Shown: positions 33,905-43,187 of the stretch, piece after piece
Layout of the letters: each line of letters starts with the position of its first letter
Numbering within the stretch: position 1 is the first letter of the stretch
Source of the DNA: DMER64 sp041654355
GTDB lineage: Bacteria > Bacteroidota > Bacteroidia > Bacteroidales > UBA932
Assembly: GCA_041654355.1 (NCBI GenBank)
Contig: JBAZDQ010000011.1
Span: 1-53,847 of the forward strand
Reading direction: 5' to 3'
DNA: 53,847 nucleotides
Position numbers and translations under genes: made by a program
Notes under the pieces: generated by a model
What the model saw: the letters and a program-made list of their open reading frames with translations, nothing else
What the model was told of the DNA's origin: nothing
Databases searched by the model: none

Positions 33905-35935
33905 ATGTCAAAAAACATAATCATAGCTGTTTTACTGATATTATGCACCGGCTCTTCGTGGATAACGATCCCGCAGGAGCCGGTTGCTGATTTAGACGTT
34001 TCTTTACCCAAAGTATTGAGTGACGGCATGGTCCTTCAAAGGAACAAACCCATTCCGTTTTGGGGAAAATCAAAACCGGGATCCGGGATCCGGGTAACCT
34101 TTGCCGGAAAAACAAGATCGGTCACATCTGACAGCGAAGGCAACTGGCATGTTCTCTTTCCGGCCATGGAAGCCGGAGGCCCTTATACGCTGGAGATCAA
34201 TAATACAGTGTTACAAGACATATTAATTGGAGAAGTTTGGCTGTTTTCCGGGCAATCCAACGTGGAATTGCCTATCAGCCGCGTAGCTATAAAATATCCG
34301 GAGATAGCAACCACCTATAGCAATACACAGATACGGGAATTCCGTACCACTACCCATTACGATTTCAAAGGGCCCCTGGATGATGTCCATCAGGGCAGGT
34401 GGAAAATATGTACACAAGAAGAAATGCAAAGCTTTTCTGCACTTGGATTCTTTTTTGCCAAAAAACTGCATGAAACAAAAAATGTTCCGGTTGGAGTGAT
34501 CGTCAATGCCGTAGGCGGATCTCCGCTGGATGCCTGGTTAGATGAATCTACGCTAAGAGCTATGCCCGGTCCCGGGGGGAAAAGTTTTTACCCGGACCTG
34601 CTGGATAACCTCAGTCGTGACACCTGGGTGGACAGTGTAAGGCAGGCCGAGAAAGAAGCCCTGGAACACTATCGTTCCCTATTTACAGAGGATCCGGGTC
34701 CGTCAGGATACGGGGAATGGGTCCCTTATCACGTTCCCTCGTTCTGGAACGGGCCCGATGCCACTCCTGAAGGTCCGTTATCGTATGGGCCGGGATCGGT
34801 GTGGTTCAGGAAAGAAATACACCTGAGCCCGGCACAAATCGACAAAGCGTCGACAGGTGCCCCGGATCGCGACGGAATGCTCCTGTTGGGCACAATGGTG
34901 GACGCTGACAGAACCTATGTGAACGGGACACAAGTGGGATCTACCGGGTACCAGTACCCCCCGCGTATATACATTATCCCCAAAGGATTACTTAAAGAAG
35001 GAAGCAATGAGTTACTGGTGAGACAGGAAAATTATTGGGGACCGGGCGGATTTACTTCCGGAAAGGATTATTCACTCTACATAGGAGTTGCACATCCTTT
35101 TTACGACAATGCAGATACTGTTTCACTCAAAGGGGATGGCTGGTTTGCCTGTACAGGAAGTTCGCTGCCTGAAGAATTTGCGCATGTTTCTTATCCTGTA
35201 ACCACTACCTGGCATTACCAACCGGCCGGGTTGTACAATGCCTTGCTGGCTCCCCTGACGGCAGTCCCCGTAAAAGGGATAATCTGGTACCAGGGAGAAT
35301 CGGCAACGGAAAGACGCGATTACGATAAAATGTTGTGTGCCATGATTGATACATGGAGATCGGATTGGAAAGATGCCGATATGCCGTTTATTATTGTACA
35401 ACTACCTGAATTTATGAAAGATGCCGGTCCCTGGCCTATGGAAACAGATTGGGCTTGCCGGAGGGATGAACAACGCAAGGCTGCTTTGAACCGGCATCAT
35501 ACCGCACTTGTTGTAGGATTGGGATTGGGTGAGTGGAATGATATCCATCCCCTGAATAAAAAAGATCTGGCACAGAGGGTCTTTTCTGCGACAGAATTTC
35601 TGGCATACAATAATGATAAAGCCCCTTTGTCTCCTGTCCCGGTAAAAGCAATACTCAAAGGAAATAAAGTAATTATTACTTTTTCCCATACAGGGAATGG
35701 TTTGGAAACAAATGACGGTAAGCTTCCGCAACATTTTGCGGTTGCCGGTGCAGATGGTCGGTTTGTAAGGGCAGAAGCCCGAATCACCGGTAAGAACAGC
35801 ATTGCCGTGTGGGCAACCGGTATTGAAAAGCCGCAACGGATCAGGTATGCCTGGGCGAATGATCCTAAAGAGGCAAATCTGCAAAACCGAGCCGGAATGC
35901 CTGCCAGTCCCTTTGAATGGATGTTGGACCAATAA
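33905..35935 (+). CDS. SGNH-hydrolase acetylesterase (sialate O-acetylesterase family; probable acetyl-xylan esterase)
   Basis: The 676-residue protein starts with an N-terminal hydrophobic signal and a beta domain (LPKVLSDGMVLQRNKPIPFWGKS). The SGNH catalytic pieces follow: Ser118 in LFSGQSNVEL, Gly/Asn-type blocks VIVNAVGGSPLDAWL and WYQGESATERRDYDKML, and the Asp546-x-His548 pair in NDIHPLNK. A jelly-roll-like insert lies between (SVWFRKEIHLSP ... GNELL-type strands). The family name comes from sialic-acid O-acetylesterases, but Bacteroidota members in xylan loci remove acetyl from xylan. It sits between GH3 and the alpha-glucuronidase gene, with short gaps. Confidence 0.85.
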   Translation: MSKNIIIAVLLILCTGSSWITIPQEPVADLDVSLPKVLSDGMVLQRNKPIPFWGKSKPGSGIRVTFAGKTRSVTSDSEGNWHVLFPAMEAGGPYTLEINNTVLQDILIGEVWLFSGQSNVELPISRVAIKYPEIATTYSNTQIREFRTTTHYDFKGPLDDVHQGRWKICTQEEMQSFSALGFFFAKKLHETKNVPVGVIVNAVGGSPLDAWLDESTLRAMPGPGGKSFYPDLLDNLSRDTWVDSVRQAEKEALEHYRSLFTEDPGPSGYGEWVPYHVPSFWNGPDATPEGPLSYGPGSVWFRKEIHLSPAQIDKASTGAPDRDGMLLLGTMVDADRTYVNGTQVGSTGYQYPPRIYIIPKGLLKEGSNELLVRQENYWGPGGFTSGKDYSLYIGVAHPFYDNADTVSLKGDGWFACTGSSLPEEFAHVSYPVTTTWHYQPAGLYNALLAPLTAVPVKGIIWYQGESATERRDYDKMLCAMIDTWRSDWKDADMPFIIVQLPEFMKDAGPWPMETDWACRRDEQRKAALNRHHTALVVGLGLGEWNDIHPLNKKDLAQRVFSATEFLAYNNDKAPLSPVPVKAILKGNKVIITFSHTGNGLETNDGKLPQHFAVAGADGRFVRAEARITGKNSIAVWATGIEKPQRIRYAWANDPKEANLQNRAGMPASPFEWMLDQ

Positions 35936-35950
35936 AAATATGGAAATATT

Positions 35951-38900
35951 ATGACAAGATCTTTGTACAACAGGATCCTGTGTATTAATTTTTTGTGTCT
36001 GCTTGTTTTCTTTGGGGCAGGTTCGGGTTTACAGGCACAATCACAATCACAGATGCCGGCGAGACCGGTGGTTAATCATCCCGTGGAAAACGGTTTTGCT
36101 ATTGCCAAAGACGGGGTCCCCGTTCCGGTTTGGGTATCGGACAGGGACTTCCCGGGGATAATAAGGGTTGCCGGGCATTTACAGAGAGACCTGAAGAAAG
36201 TGACCGGGACAGCCCCGGTTTTACACATCCAATCCACAGTTCCCGACGGTTCGTTTTTCATAATAGCGGGGACGGCAGGAAAGAATCCCTTTATTGACAG
36301 TCTTATTCAAAAAAATGTTATCGGTCGCGATTTGCTGGAGGGGAAACGCGAAAAGTATATTATAACCGTTGTTGATATTCAGGGCGAGATACCGGGGAAA
36401 GCCCTGGTAATAGCCGGCAGTGACAAAAGAGGAACAATATACGGAATCTATGAACTGTCAAAATATATTGGAGTAACACCGCTTCATTTTTGGGCAGATG
36501 TGCCTGTAAAACAGGAGCATGATCTTTACATGATCCCTGGTATGTATACGGCGGGAGAGCCGGCGGTTCGTTACCGAGGAATTTTCATTAACGATGAGGC
36601 CCCGGCTCTGGCCGGATGGGTACATCAGCAGTACGGTTCGTTCAACAGCACGTTCTACGAACACGTATTTGAATACATTCTGCGTCTGAAAGGGAATTTC
36701 TTATGGCCGGCCATGTGGGGCAGAGCCTTTTACGACGATGATCCCGTCAATCCCCGGCTTGCCGACGAATACGGAATAGTCATAGGAACTTCCCATCACG
36801 AACCCATGATGCGGGCTCACGTAGAATGGGCCCGTTACGGGGAAGGAGCCTGGGATTATAGAAAAAACCGGGAAGTTCTTCGTGATTTCTGGCGTACCGG
36901 GCTGGAAAGAATGGGAGATTACGAAAGTATAGTGACCGTGGGCATGCGGGGAGACGGGGATGAACCTATGAGCCGGGAACAAGATATGGATTTGTTGGAG
37001 GAGATCATCAAGGACCAGCGTATTATCATTGAGGAGGTGTCAGGAAAACCGGCACAAGAAACACCCCAGATGTGGGCTTTGTATAAAGAAGTTCAGGAAT
37101 ATCACGATCAGGGCATGCGCGTTCCCGATGACGTAACGCTCATGTTGTGTGACGACAACTGGGGAAATGTCCGGAAACTTCCGCAATTACTGGAACAAAA
37201 AAGAAATGGCGGTTACGGAATGTATTATCATTTTGATTACGTGGGTGGGCCTCGTAATTATAAATGGTTGAACACCAATTTAATATCGCGTATCTGGGAA
37301 CAGATGGATTTGTGCTACCGGCACGGGGTAGACCGTATATGGATTGTCAATGTGGGAGATATCAAACCTATGGAGTTCCCGACTGCCTTTTTCCTGGAAA
37401 TGGCCTGGGACCCGCAGGCAATGACAAAAGAACGTATGTTGTCATTTCCGCGGCAGTGGGCTGCAGAACATTTTGGTCCGGTCCATGCTGCCAAAATAGG
37501 GGAAATGATAACCAGGTACAGTTTGTTCAATGCAAGACGCAAACCCGAATTGATATCCCCCAACACCTATCATCTGCAGCATTACAGGGAAGCAGACAGG
37601 GTTGTGGGACAATACAGGATCCTGGAAAGCGACGCCCTTGCCTTGTATGATTCAATAGACAACGCCTATAAAGACGCTTTTTACCAAATGGTGCTTTTTC
37701 CTATACAGGCAAGTGTCAACCTGAATGAGCTGTACGTAGCTGCAGCCAAAAATCATCTTTATGCGGACCAGGGGCGGGCTTCTGCCAACGATATGGCCCT
37801 TCGGGTGAAGGAACTGTTTAAAAAGGATTCCCAATTGACGGCGTATTATCACCATTGCCTTTCTGACGGAAAATGGAACCACATGATGTCTCAGACACAT
37901 ATTGGATATACTTATTGGCAAGAACCTCCTGTTAATGTAATGCCTGCCGTCAGATGGACAGAGATTCCGGAGGAAGGTCGTTTGAAGATCAGCCCTGACA
38001 CGGATGCATCACCCCTGCCGGAACTGGATCCTTTCGGCTGTGATACCGTCTTTTTTGAAATCTACAACACCGGAAAAGCATCCAGACGCTTTACTCTGAA
38101 AACCGAACATCCTTGGTTGCATGTGTCTTCCTCCCGGGGTTCCGTGGATGATCAGCTCACGATTTTCTTAACGGCCGAGTGGGATAAAGTTCCTGTTGGT
38201 AGAATGGAAACATATACAGTATTTTCCGATGATACAGGAAATACATTGCGTATTCCGGTAAGCATATTCAATCCTGATGTCCCGGAATTACCCGCAAGAG
38301 GCGCTTTTTTTGAAAGCAACGCTCATGTGGCCATGGAAGCCTTACATTACAGTCACAGAAGGCAGGATGAACCCTGGGTTTGGGAACATATTCCCGTTTT
38401 CGGAAGGACACACTCCGGAATGAGGATTTCAACAGCAAAAGGATGTGCAGACATTCCCGCTGATAAGGCGGCAGAATTGTCTTATGACATACTCTTCTTT
38501 TCTTCCGGGGAAATTAAGGTAAACACATTGTTTTCGCCTACACTGGATTTTCACGGGAAAAGCCTCCGGTACGCCATTGCCTTCGACAATCAGCCTTTCA
38601 GGGAAGTGGAACTTCATGGTGCATACAACCAGCGGGAGTGGGAAACCTGGGTGGCGAATAATATTATCCGATCCCGGACGATCCATAATCTGGACAAACC
38701 GGGTCTTCATACCTTACGCATAAGAGCAGTGGATCCTTTTCTTGTTCTGCAACGTATAGAGATAGATACGGGCGGTTTGCTTCCTTCATCCCTCGGCCCT
38801 TTGGAGAGTTACCATAACGTGTATCATACCAAAGGGGAAGACGGGTACAAGCTATGGTTGCGTTACCGACCGCTGGATGCCGGTATGCAGGATGCCTGTG

Positions 38901-40909
38901 CCCCGTTTCTCAAAGGACTTTATATTGGAGAACAGTCGGCCGTTATAGATGCAGCGGTAAGAGAACTAAATAATGCTGTAGAACTTATGACAGGATTGTC
39001 AATACAAAGCCTTTCAGCAAAAGAAGTTCTCAAAAACGGGGGAATCCTGGCAGGAACATGGAAAGACAGGGTGATTAAAGACAATTTCTCAGCAAAGGAA
39101 CGAGAAAAGATCGGTCCGGAAGGTTATAAGATCAAAAGCATCGGTAACCGGCTTTACATAGCGGGAAGCACCCACATAGGAGTGATGTACGGGGTGTTTC
39201 ATCTGTTGCGGTTGATGCAGACCGGCCAATGTCTTGAAAACCTGCAAATAACTGAAAATCCGGCTTTCAAATTAAGGATCCTGAACCATTGGGACAATCC
39301 GGATCGTTCCATTGAAAGGGGGTATGCCGGATTATCCTTATGGGAATGGGAAGAACTGCCTGAAAAGGTCAGCAGCCGGTACCGGGATTATGCACGGACC
39401 AATGCTTCCATTGGAATCAATGCTACGGTTTTGAACAACGTGAACGCAGACGCTCGTTTCCTGACACCCGTGTACCTGGAAAAAATTGCGGCGCTGGCGG
39501 ATGTTTTCCGGGATTACGGCATCCGGGTATATTTGTCGGTTAATTTTTCTTCCCCCCAGGTGTTAGGAGGGATTTCCACTTCGGATCCTTTGGATCCCCT
39601 GGTTAATGAATGGTGGCAAAAAAAGGTGCATGAAATCTACAGTTACATTCCTGACTTCGGAGGGTTCCTGGTAAAAGCGAATTCCGAAGGAAGGTCAGGA
39701 CCCCTGGATTACGGCAGGACCCATGCCGACGGGGCCAATATGCTGGCCCGGGCACTGGAACCTTATAACGGTCTGGTTATGTGGCGTGCCTTTGTATACA
39801 GTCCTGACAGCGATGACAGAGCCAAACAGGCTTATGAAGAATTTATGCCTTTAGATGGGGAATTCCTGCCTAACGTGATCATCCAGGTTAAAAACGGCCC
39901 CGTTGATTTTCAGCCGAGAGAACCTTTTACCCCCTTGTTCGGGGCCATGCGCCGGACTCCTTTGATGATTGAATTCCAGATCACCCAGGAATATTTGGGA
40001 TGGTCCAGGCAGATGGCTTACCTGGGTCCTCTTTACAAAGAAGTTCTGGATTCGGATACGTACGCACTTGGTCCGGGAACGTATGTTGCCTCAACAACAG
40101 ACGGATCTGTGTTCGGCCATCCTGTTTCGGCGATAGCCGGAGTAGCCAATACCGGTACGGATCGTAACTGGACCGGGCACCACCTGGCCCAGGCAAACTG
40201 GTACGTCTTTGGACGTCTGGCATGGGATCACCGCCTGGATGCCGGGGAACTAGCCCGGGAATGGATTGCCATGACTTTTTCCAATGAGGACTCTTTTACC
40301 GGGGCCCTGTCACAAATGATGATGGAATCCCGGGAAGCGATTGTTAATTATATGATGCCCATGGGATTGCATCATCTTTTCTATACAGGGCATCATTACG
40401 GTCCGGAACCCTGGGCGAATGATCCTTTTTCGCGTCCGGACTGGCAGCCTCCCTATTATCACAAAGCCGATGGTCTTGGGGTGGGATTTGACCGCTCAAC
40501 AACCGGGAGCAATGCGGTAAGCCAGTATTTTGAACCTTTGTACGGTATATACGACAATATTGAAACATGCCCGGAAAATCTGCTGTTGTGGTTCCACCAC
40601 GTGCCTTGGGATCACACCATGAAAAACGGCAATACACTCTGGGAAGAATTGTGCCGCTTGTACACATTAGGTGTCCATCAGGCCAAGGGATTTCAAAAAA
40701 CGTGGGACAAGCTGGAACCTTACGTAGACAAAACCCGATTTCAGGACATTCAATACAAGTTGAAGATCCAGGCCAGGGATGCCCAATGGTGGCGGGATGC
40801 GTGCTTGTTGTATTTTCAGACATTTTCCAAAAAAGCCATTCCTTTTAAACTGGAACGTCCTGTTTACGATCTTGAGGATCTTATGCGTATGGAAGTGATC
40901 ATGGAATAA
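35951..40909 (+). CDS. Two-domain alpha-glucuronidase: GH115 fused to GH67
   Basis: The 1652-residue exported protein (signal ending about residue 32) joins two unrelated alpha-glucuronidase families in one uninterrupted frame. Residues about 40-950 are a complete GH115 with its C-terminal domains: RYRGIFINDEAPALAGW, LKGNFLWPAMWGRAFYDDD, IGTSHHEPMMRAH, LMLCDDNWGN, ending LLPSSLGPLE. Residues 963-1652 are a full-length GH67 beginning GYKLWLRYRPL. Its catalytic residues are Glu1246 (KANSEGRSGP), Asp1319 (KNGPVDFQ) and Glu1347 (QITQEYLG); the spacing of 73 and 28 equals that of Glu292/Asp365/Glu393 in Cellvibrio GlcA67A. GH67 removes (methyl)glucuronate from terminal xylose and GH115 also from internal xylose. 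Together they would clear both positions. Confidence 0.93.
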   Translation: MTRSLYNRILCINFLCLLVFFGAGSGLQAQSQSQMPARPVVNHPVENGFAIAKDGVPVPVWVSDRDFPGIIRVAGHLQRDLKKVTGTAPVLHIQSTVPDGSFFIIAGTAGKNPFIDSLIQKNVIGRDLLEGKREKYIITVVDIQGEIPGKALVIAGSDKRGTIYGIYELSKYIGVTPLHFWADVPVKQEHDLYMIPGMYTAGEPAVRYRGIFINDEAPALAGWVHQQYGSFNSTFYEHVFEYILRLKGNFLWPAMWGRAFYDDDPVNPRLADEYGIVIGTSHHEPMMRAHVEWARYGEGAWDYRKNREVLRDFWRTGLERMGDYESIVTVGMRGDGDEPMSREQDMDLLEEIIKDQRIIIEEVSGKPAQETPQMWALYKEVQEYHDQGMRVPDDVTLMLCDDNWGNVRKLPQLLEQKRNGGYGMYYHFDYVGGPRNYKWLNTNLISRIWEQMDLCYRHGVDRIWIVNVGDIKPMEFPTAFFLEMAWDPQAMTKERMLSFPRQWAAEHFGPVHAAKIGEMITRYSLFNARRKPELISPNTYHLQHYREADRVVGQYRILESDALALYDSIDNAYKDAFYQMVLFPIQASVNLNELYVAAAKNHLYADQGRASANDMALRVKELFKKDSQLTAYYHHCLSDGKWNHMMSQTHIGYTYWQEPPVNVMPAVRWTEIPEEGRLKISPDTDASPLPELDPFGCDTVFFEIYNTGKASRRFTLKTEHPWLHVSSSRGSVDDQLTIFLTAEWDKVPVGRMETYTVFSDDTGNTLRIPVSIFNPDVPELPARGAFFESNAHVAMEALHYSHRRQDEPWVWEHIPVFGRTHSGMRISTAKGCADIPADKAAELSYDILFFSSGEIKVNTLFSPTLDFHGKSLRYAIAFDNQPFREVELHGAYNQREWETWVANNIIRSRTIHNLDKPGLHTLRIRAVDPFLVLQRIEIDTGGLLPSSLGPLESYHNVYHTKGEDGYKLWLRYRPLDAGMQDACAPFLKGLYIGEQSAVIDAAVRELNNAVELMTGLSIQSLSAKEVLKNGGILAGTWKDRVIKDNFSAKEREKIGPEGYKIKSIGNRLYIAGSTHIGVMYGVFHLLRLMQTGQCLENLQITENPAFKLRILNHWDNPDRSIERGYAGLSLWEWEELPEKVSSRYRDYARTNASIGINATVLNNVNADARFLTPVYLEKIAALADVFRDYGIRVYLSVNFSSPQVLGGISTSDPLDPLVNEWWQKKVHEIYSYIPDFGGFLVKANSEGRSGPLDYGRTHADGANMLARALEPYNGLVMWRAFVYSPDSDDRAKQAYEEFMPLDGEFLPNVIIQVKNGPVDFQPREPFTPLFGAMRRTPLMIEFQITQEYLGWSRQMAYLGPLYKEVLDSDTYALGPGTYVASTTDGSVFGHPVSAIAGVANTGTDRNWTGHHLAQANWYVFGRLAWDHRLDAGELAREWIAMTFSNEDSFTGALSQMMMESREAIVNYMMPMGLHHLFYTGHHYGPEPWANDPFSRPDWQPPYYHKADGLGVGFDRSTTGSNAVSQYFEPLYGIYDNIETCPENLLLWFHHVPWDHTMKNGNTLWEELCRLYTLGVHQAKGFQKTWDKLEPYVDKTRFQDIQYKLKIQARDAQWWRDACLLYFQTFSKKAIPFKLERPVYDLEDLMRMEVIME

Positions 40910-40915
40910 AAATTT

Positions 40916-40938
40916 CTTAGCGTATTTTTTACGCTAAG
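40916..40938. promoter_or_regulatory. Perfect palindrome CTTAGCGTA-N5-TACGCTAAG: terminator and/or operator of the xyl regulator
   Basis: Nine-base arms with a TTTTT spacer start 7 bp after the GH115-GH67 stop and are followed by TTTGTTTTTT. As RNA this is a plausible intrinsic terminator for the upstream operon. As DNA it is a symmetrical site that directly abuts the -33 TTTG of the next promoter, as expected for an operator bound by the NUDIX-type regulator encoded next. I cannot choose between the two; no second copy was found in the window. Confidence 0.6.
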
Positions 40939-40970
40939 TTTGTTTTTTAGAATGATTCTTACTTACTTTG
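40939..40970 (+). promoter_or_regulatory. Promoter of the xyl operon (-33 TTTG, 20 nt, -7 TTACTTTG)
   Basis: TTTG at 40939-40942 and TTACTTTG at 40963-40970 are separated by 20 nt, matching the Bacteroidota TTTG-N19-21-TAnnTTTG layout except for one base of the -7 box. The proposed GTG start lies only 4 nt downstream. Confidence 0.55.
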
Positions 40971-40974
40971 AGTT

Positions 40975-41691
40975 GTGCAAACGAATCATTCCGTTTCTGT
41001 TGACTGTGTGGTGTTCGGTTTTGACGGCCGATCATTGAAATGCCTTTTGATCAAAAGGGACGGTCAGGATCTGAAATTACCCGGCAGTTTGATCACAGAT
41101 CAGGAAGACATTCCTACGGCTGCTTACAGGGTACTGGCAGAAATGACCGGTTTGCGGGATATCTTCCTCAAAGAATTGTCTGTTTTTTCAGATCCCGCCA
41201 GGGTAGGAGACAAGGACCTGGAATGGATCAATCATTTTTACGGGGTTCAGACCACAAGGGTCGTTACGGTGGCCTATTATGCCCTGGTCAAACTGGATAA
41301 TAAGATCATGTCCCACACGCGGGAAAAAGAGGCTTTCTGGAAAGAAGTTGTCTCTATCACTTCACTTGCCATGGACCACAAAGATATTTTGAACAAGGCT
41401 TTGGCCATGCTGTCCCGGGACATGACACATTCTCCCATTGCTTTTGAATTGTTGCCCCGGAAATTTACAATCCGGGAATTGGCAGATTTGTACAAAGCCG
41501 TTCTTGGCGTAGAGATAGACAACCGCAATTTCCGTAAAAAGATCATCGGATGCGGGTATATATTGGCAACGGATGAAAAAGAGAAGGGAGTTGCCCATAA
41601 GCCGGCGGCTTATTACATTTTTGACAAACACCGTTACAAAAGAGAAGAAAAGAAAACAAGAAAACTGAATTTCATAAATTGGAACGAATAA
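40975..41691 (+). CDS. NUDIX/NrtR-type transcriptional regulator of xylose genes (XylR-like)
   Basis: The 238-residue protein has a degenerate NUDIX domain (SVDCVVFGFDGRSLKCLLIKRDG, AAYRVLAEMTGLRDIFLKEL) and a C-terminal winged helix (PRKFTIRELADLYKAVLGVEIDNRNFRKKII). This is the layout of the NrtR family, which in Bacteroidota includes arabinose and xylose regulators; the NUDIX part binds a sugar or sugar phosphate instead of cleaving a nucleotide. The start is a GTG at 40975, a few residues before the first NUDIX strand. It begins an operon with xylulokinase 1 bp downstream and has a strong palindrome at its own promoter, suggesting autoregulation. Confidence 0.85.
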   Translation: MQTNHSVSVDCVVFGFDGRSLKCLLIKRDGQDLKLPGSLITDQEDIPTAAYRVLAEMTGLRDIFLKELSVFSDPARVGDKDLEWINHFYGVQTTRVVTVAYYALVKLDNKIMSHTREKEAFWKEVVSITSLAMDHKDILNKALAMLSRDMTHSPIAFELLPRKFTIRELADLYKAVLGVEIDNRNFRKKIIGCGYILATDEKEKGVAHKPAAYYIFDKHRYKREEKKTRKLNFINWNE

Positions 41692-41692
41692 T

Positions 41693-43177
41693 ATGAAAAG
41701 CATTGGAATTGATGTGGGAACATCATTTATAAAAGTATCTCTGCTGGATGTTGAATCCGGCAGGTGCCTGGGGGTATCTACGTGTCCGGAATCGGAAATG
41801 CCCGTTGAGGCGGTACGTCCCGGATGGGCCGAACAGGATCCCGATATGTGGTGGGAGAATGTGGGTCGTTGCCTGAAACAACTGGATGACAGGTATTCAC
41901 TAAAGGATGTGAAATCCATTGGGATTACCTATCAGATGCACGGTTTGGTTTGTGTTGACAAAAACGGAAAACCGCTCCGCAAATCAATTATCTGGAGCGA
42001 CAGCCGGTCCGTTGAGATTGGTGCAAAAGCATTTAAAGAGATAGGGAAAGGAGAATGCCTGACACGCCTTTTGAATTCTCCCGGTAACTTTACAGCATCC
42101 AAGATGGCCTGGGTTAAAGAGAACGAACCGGATGTTTTTGCCGGAACCTACAAATTCTTTTTACCGGGAGATTATATAGCCTATAAACTTACAGGAGACA
42201 TGTCGACCACGGACAGTGGATTGTCCGAACAAATCCTCTGGGATTTCCGGGATGATGCTCCTGCAGCATTCGTAAGGGATTATTACGGGATTCCCGCTTC
42301 ATATGTTCCGGCGCACAAGCCTTCACTCGGGATACAAAGCCTTACCTCGGCAAAGGTTGAAAAACAATGGAATATTCCCACGGGCACCCCGGTTTCCTAC
42401 CGTGCCGGGGATCAGCCCAACAACGCCTTTTCCCTGAATGTGATGGAAGAGGGAGAAGTAGCGGCAACAGCCGGAACGTCCGGGGTAGTATACGGGATTA
42501 CCGCTCAATCAACCCCCGATCCCTTATCACGGGTTAACCAGTTCCTGCATGTGAATCATCACCGGGACAACCCGCATTACGGGGTTTTGCTGTGCATTAA
42601 CGGGACCGGAATCCTGAATGCCTGGATCAGGCGGAACCTTTTATCCGGCATGACTTACGATCAGATGAACCGGGAAGCTTCCGATGTACCTGCAGGTAGT
42701 GATGGCGTATTGATCCTGCCTTTCGGGAACGGGGCTGAAAGAATGCTGGAAAACCGTTATACCGGGGTTCGCATGTTGGGGCTGGATCTGAACCGGCACC
42801 ACCGGGGCCATTTTGTGCGGGCAGCCCAGGAGGGTATTGCCTTTTCGTTCCGGTATGGCATTGAGATTATGAAAGAAATGGGCATGAAACCCGGAATAAT
42901 CCGCGCCGGCCAGGCCAATATGTTCCTTAGCCCCGTTTTTATTAAAACCCTGGCCAGTTTGACCGGAGCAACCATTGAACTGTACAATACAGACGGTGCG
43001 CTGGGTGCTGCCCGTGGAGCTGCCTGGGGAGCAGGAATCTACAAAAGCCGTCAGGAGTGTTTCTCGGGCCTGGATAAGGTCCTGACACAAACACCTGATG
43101 CATCCTGGGAAGAACCGTTGGATCAGGCTTACAAAGTATGGAAACAACAATTGGATTCAATATTAACTAACATTTAA
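41693..43177 (+). CDS. xylB: Xylulokinase
   Basis: The 494-residue FGGY kinase begins MKSIGIDVGTSFIKVSLLD (phosphate-1 motif) and contains ITYQMHGLVCVDKNGKPL, IIWSDSRS, AGDQPNNAFSLNV and the ATP-site stretch VAATAGTSGVVYG. Late FGGY blocks include IIRAGQANMFLSPVFIKTLASLTG. It phosphorylates D-xylulose to xylulose 5-phosphate for the pentose phosphate pathway. One base separates it from the regulator gene and 10 bp from xylA. Confidence 0.95.
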   Translation: MKSIGIDVGTSFIKVSLLDVESGRCLGVSTCPESEMPVEAVRPGWAEQDPDMWWENVGRCLKQLDDRYSLKDVKSIGITYQMHGLVCVDKNGKPLRKSIIWSDSRSVEIGAKAFKEIGKGECLTRLLNSPGNFTASKMAWVKENEPDVFAGTYKFFLPGDYIAYKLTGDMSTTDSGLSEQILWDFRDDAPAAFVRDYYGIPASYVPAHKPSLGIQSLTSAKVEKQWNIPTGTPVSYRAGDQPNNAFSLNVMEEGEVAATAGTSGVVYGITAQSTPDPLSRVNQFLHVNHHRDNPHYGVLLCINGTGILNAWIRRNLLSGMTYDQMNREASDVPAGSDGVLILPFGNGAERMLENRYTGVRMLGLDLNRHHRGHFVRAAQEGIAFSFRYGIEIMKEMGMKPGIIRAGQANMFLSPVFIKTLASLTGATIELYNTDGALGAARGAAWGAGIYKSRQECFSGLDKVLTQTPDASWEEPLDQAYKVWKQQLDSILTNI

Positions 43178-43187
43178 ATTTATTCAT

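Noticed and set aside
41040..41300. 86-codon plus-strand open frame in the regulator region
   Set aside because: It is a shifted-frame shadow of the NUDIX regulator.
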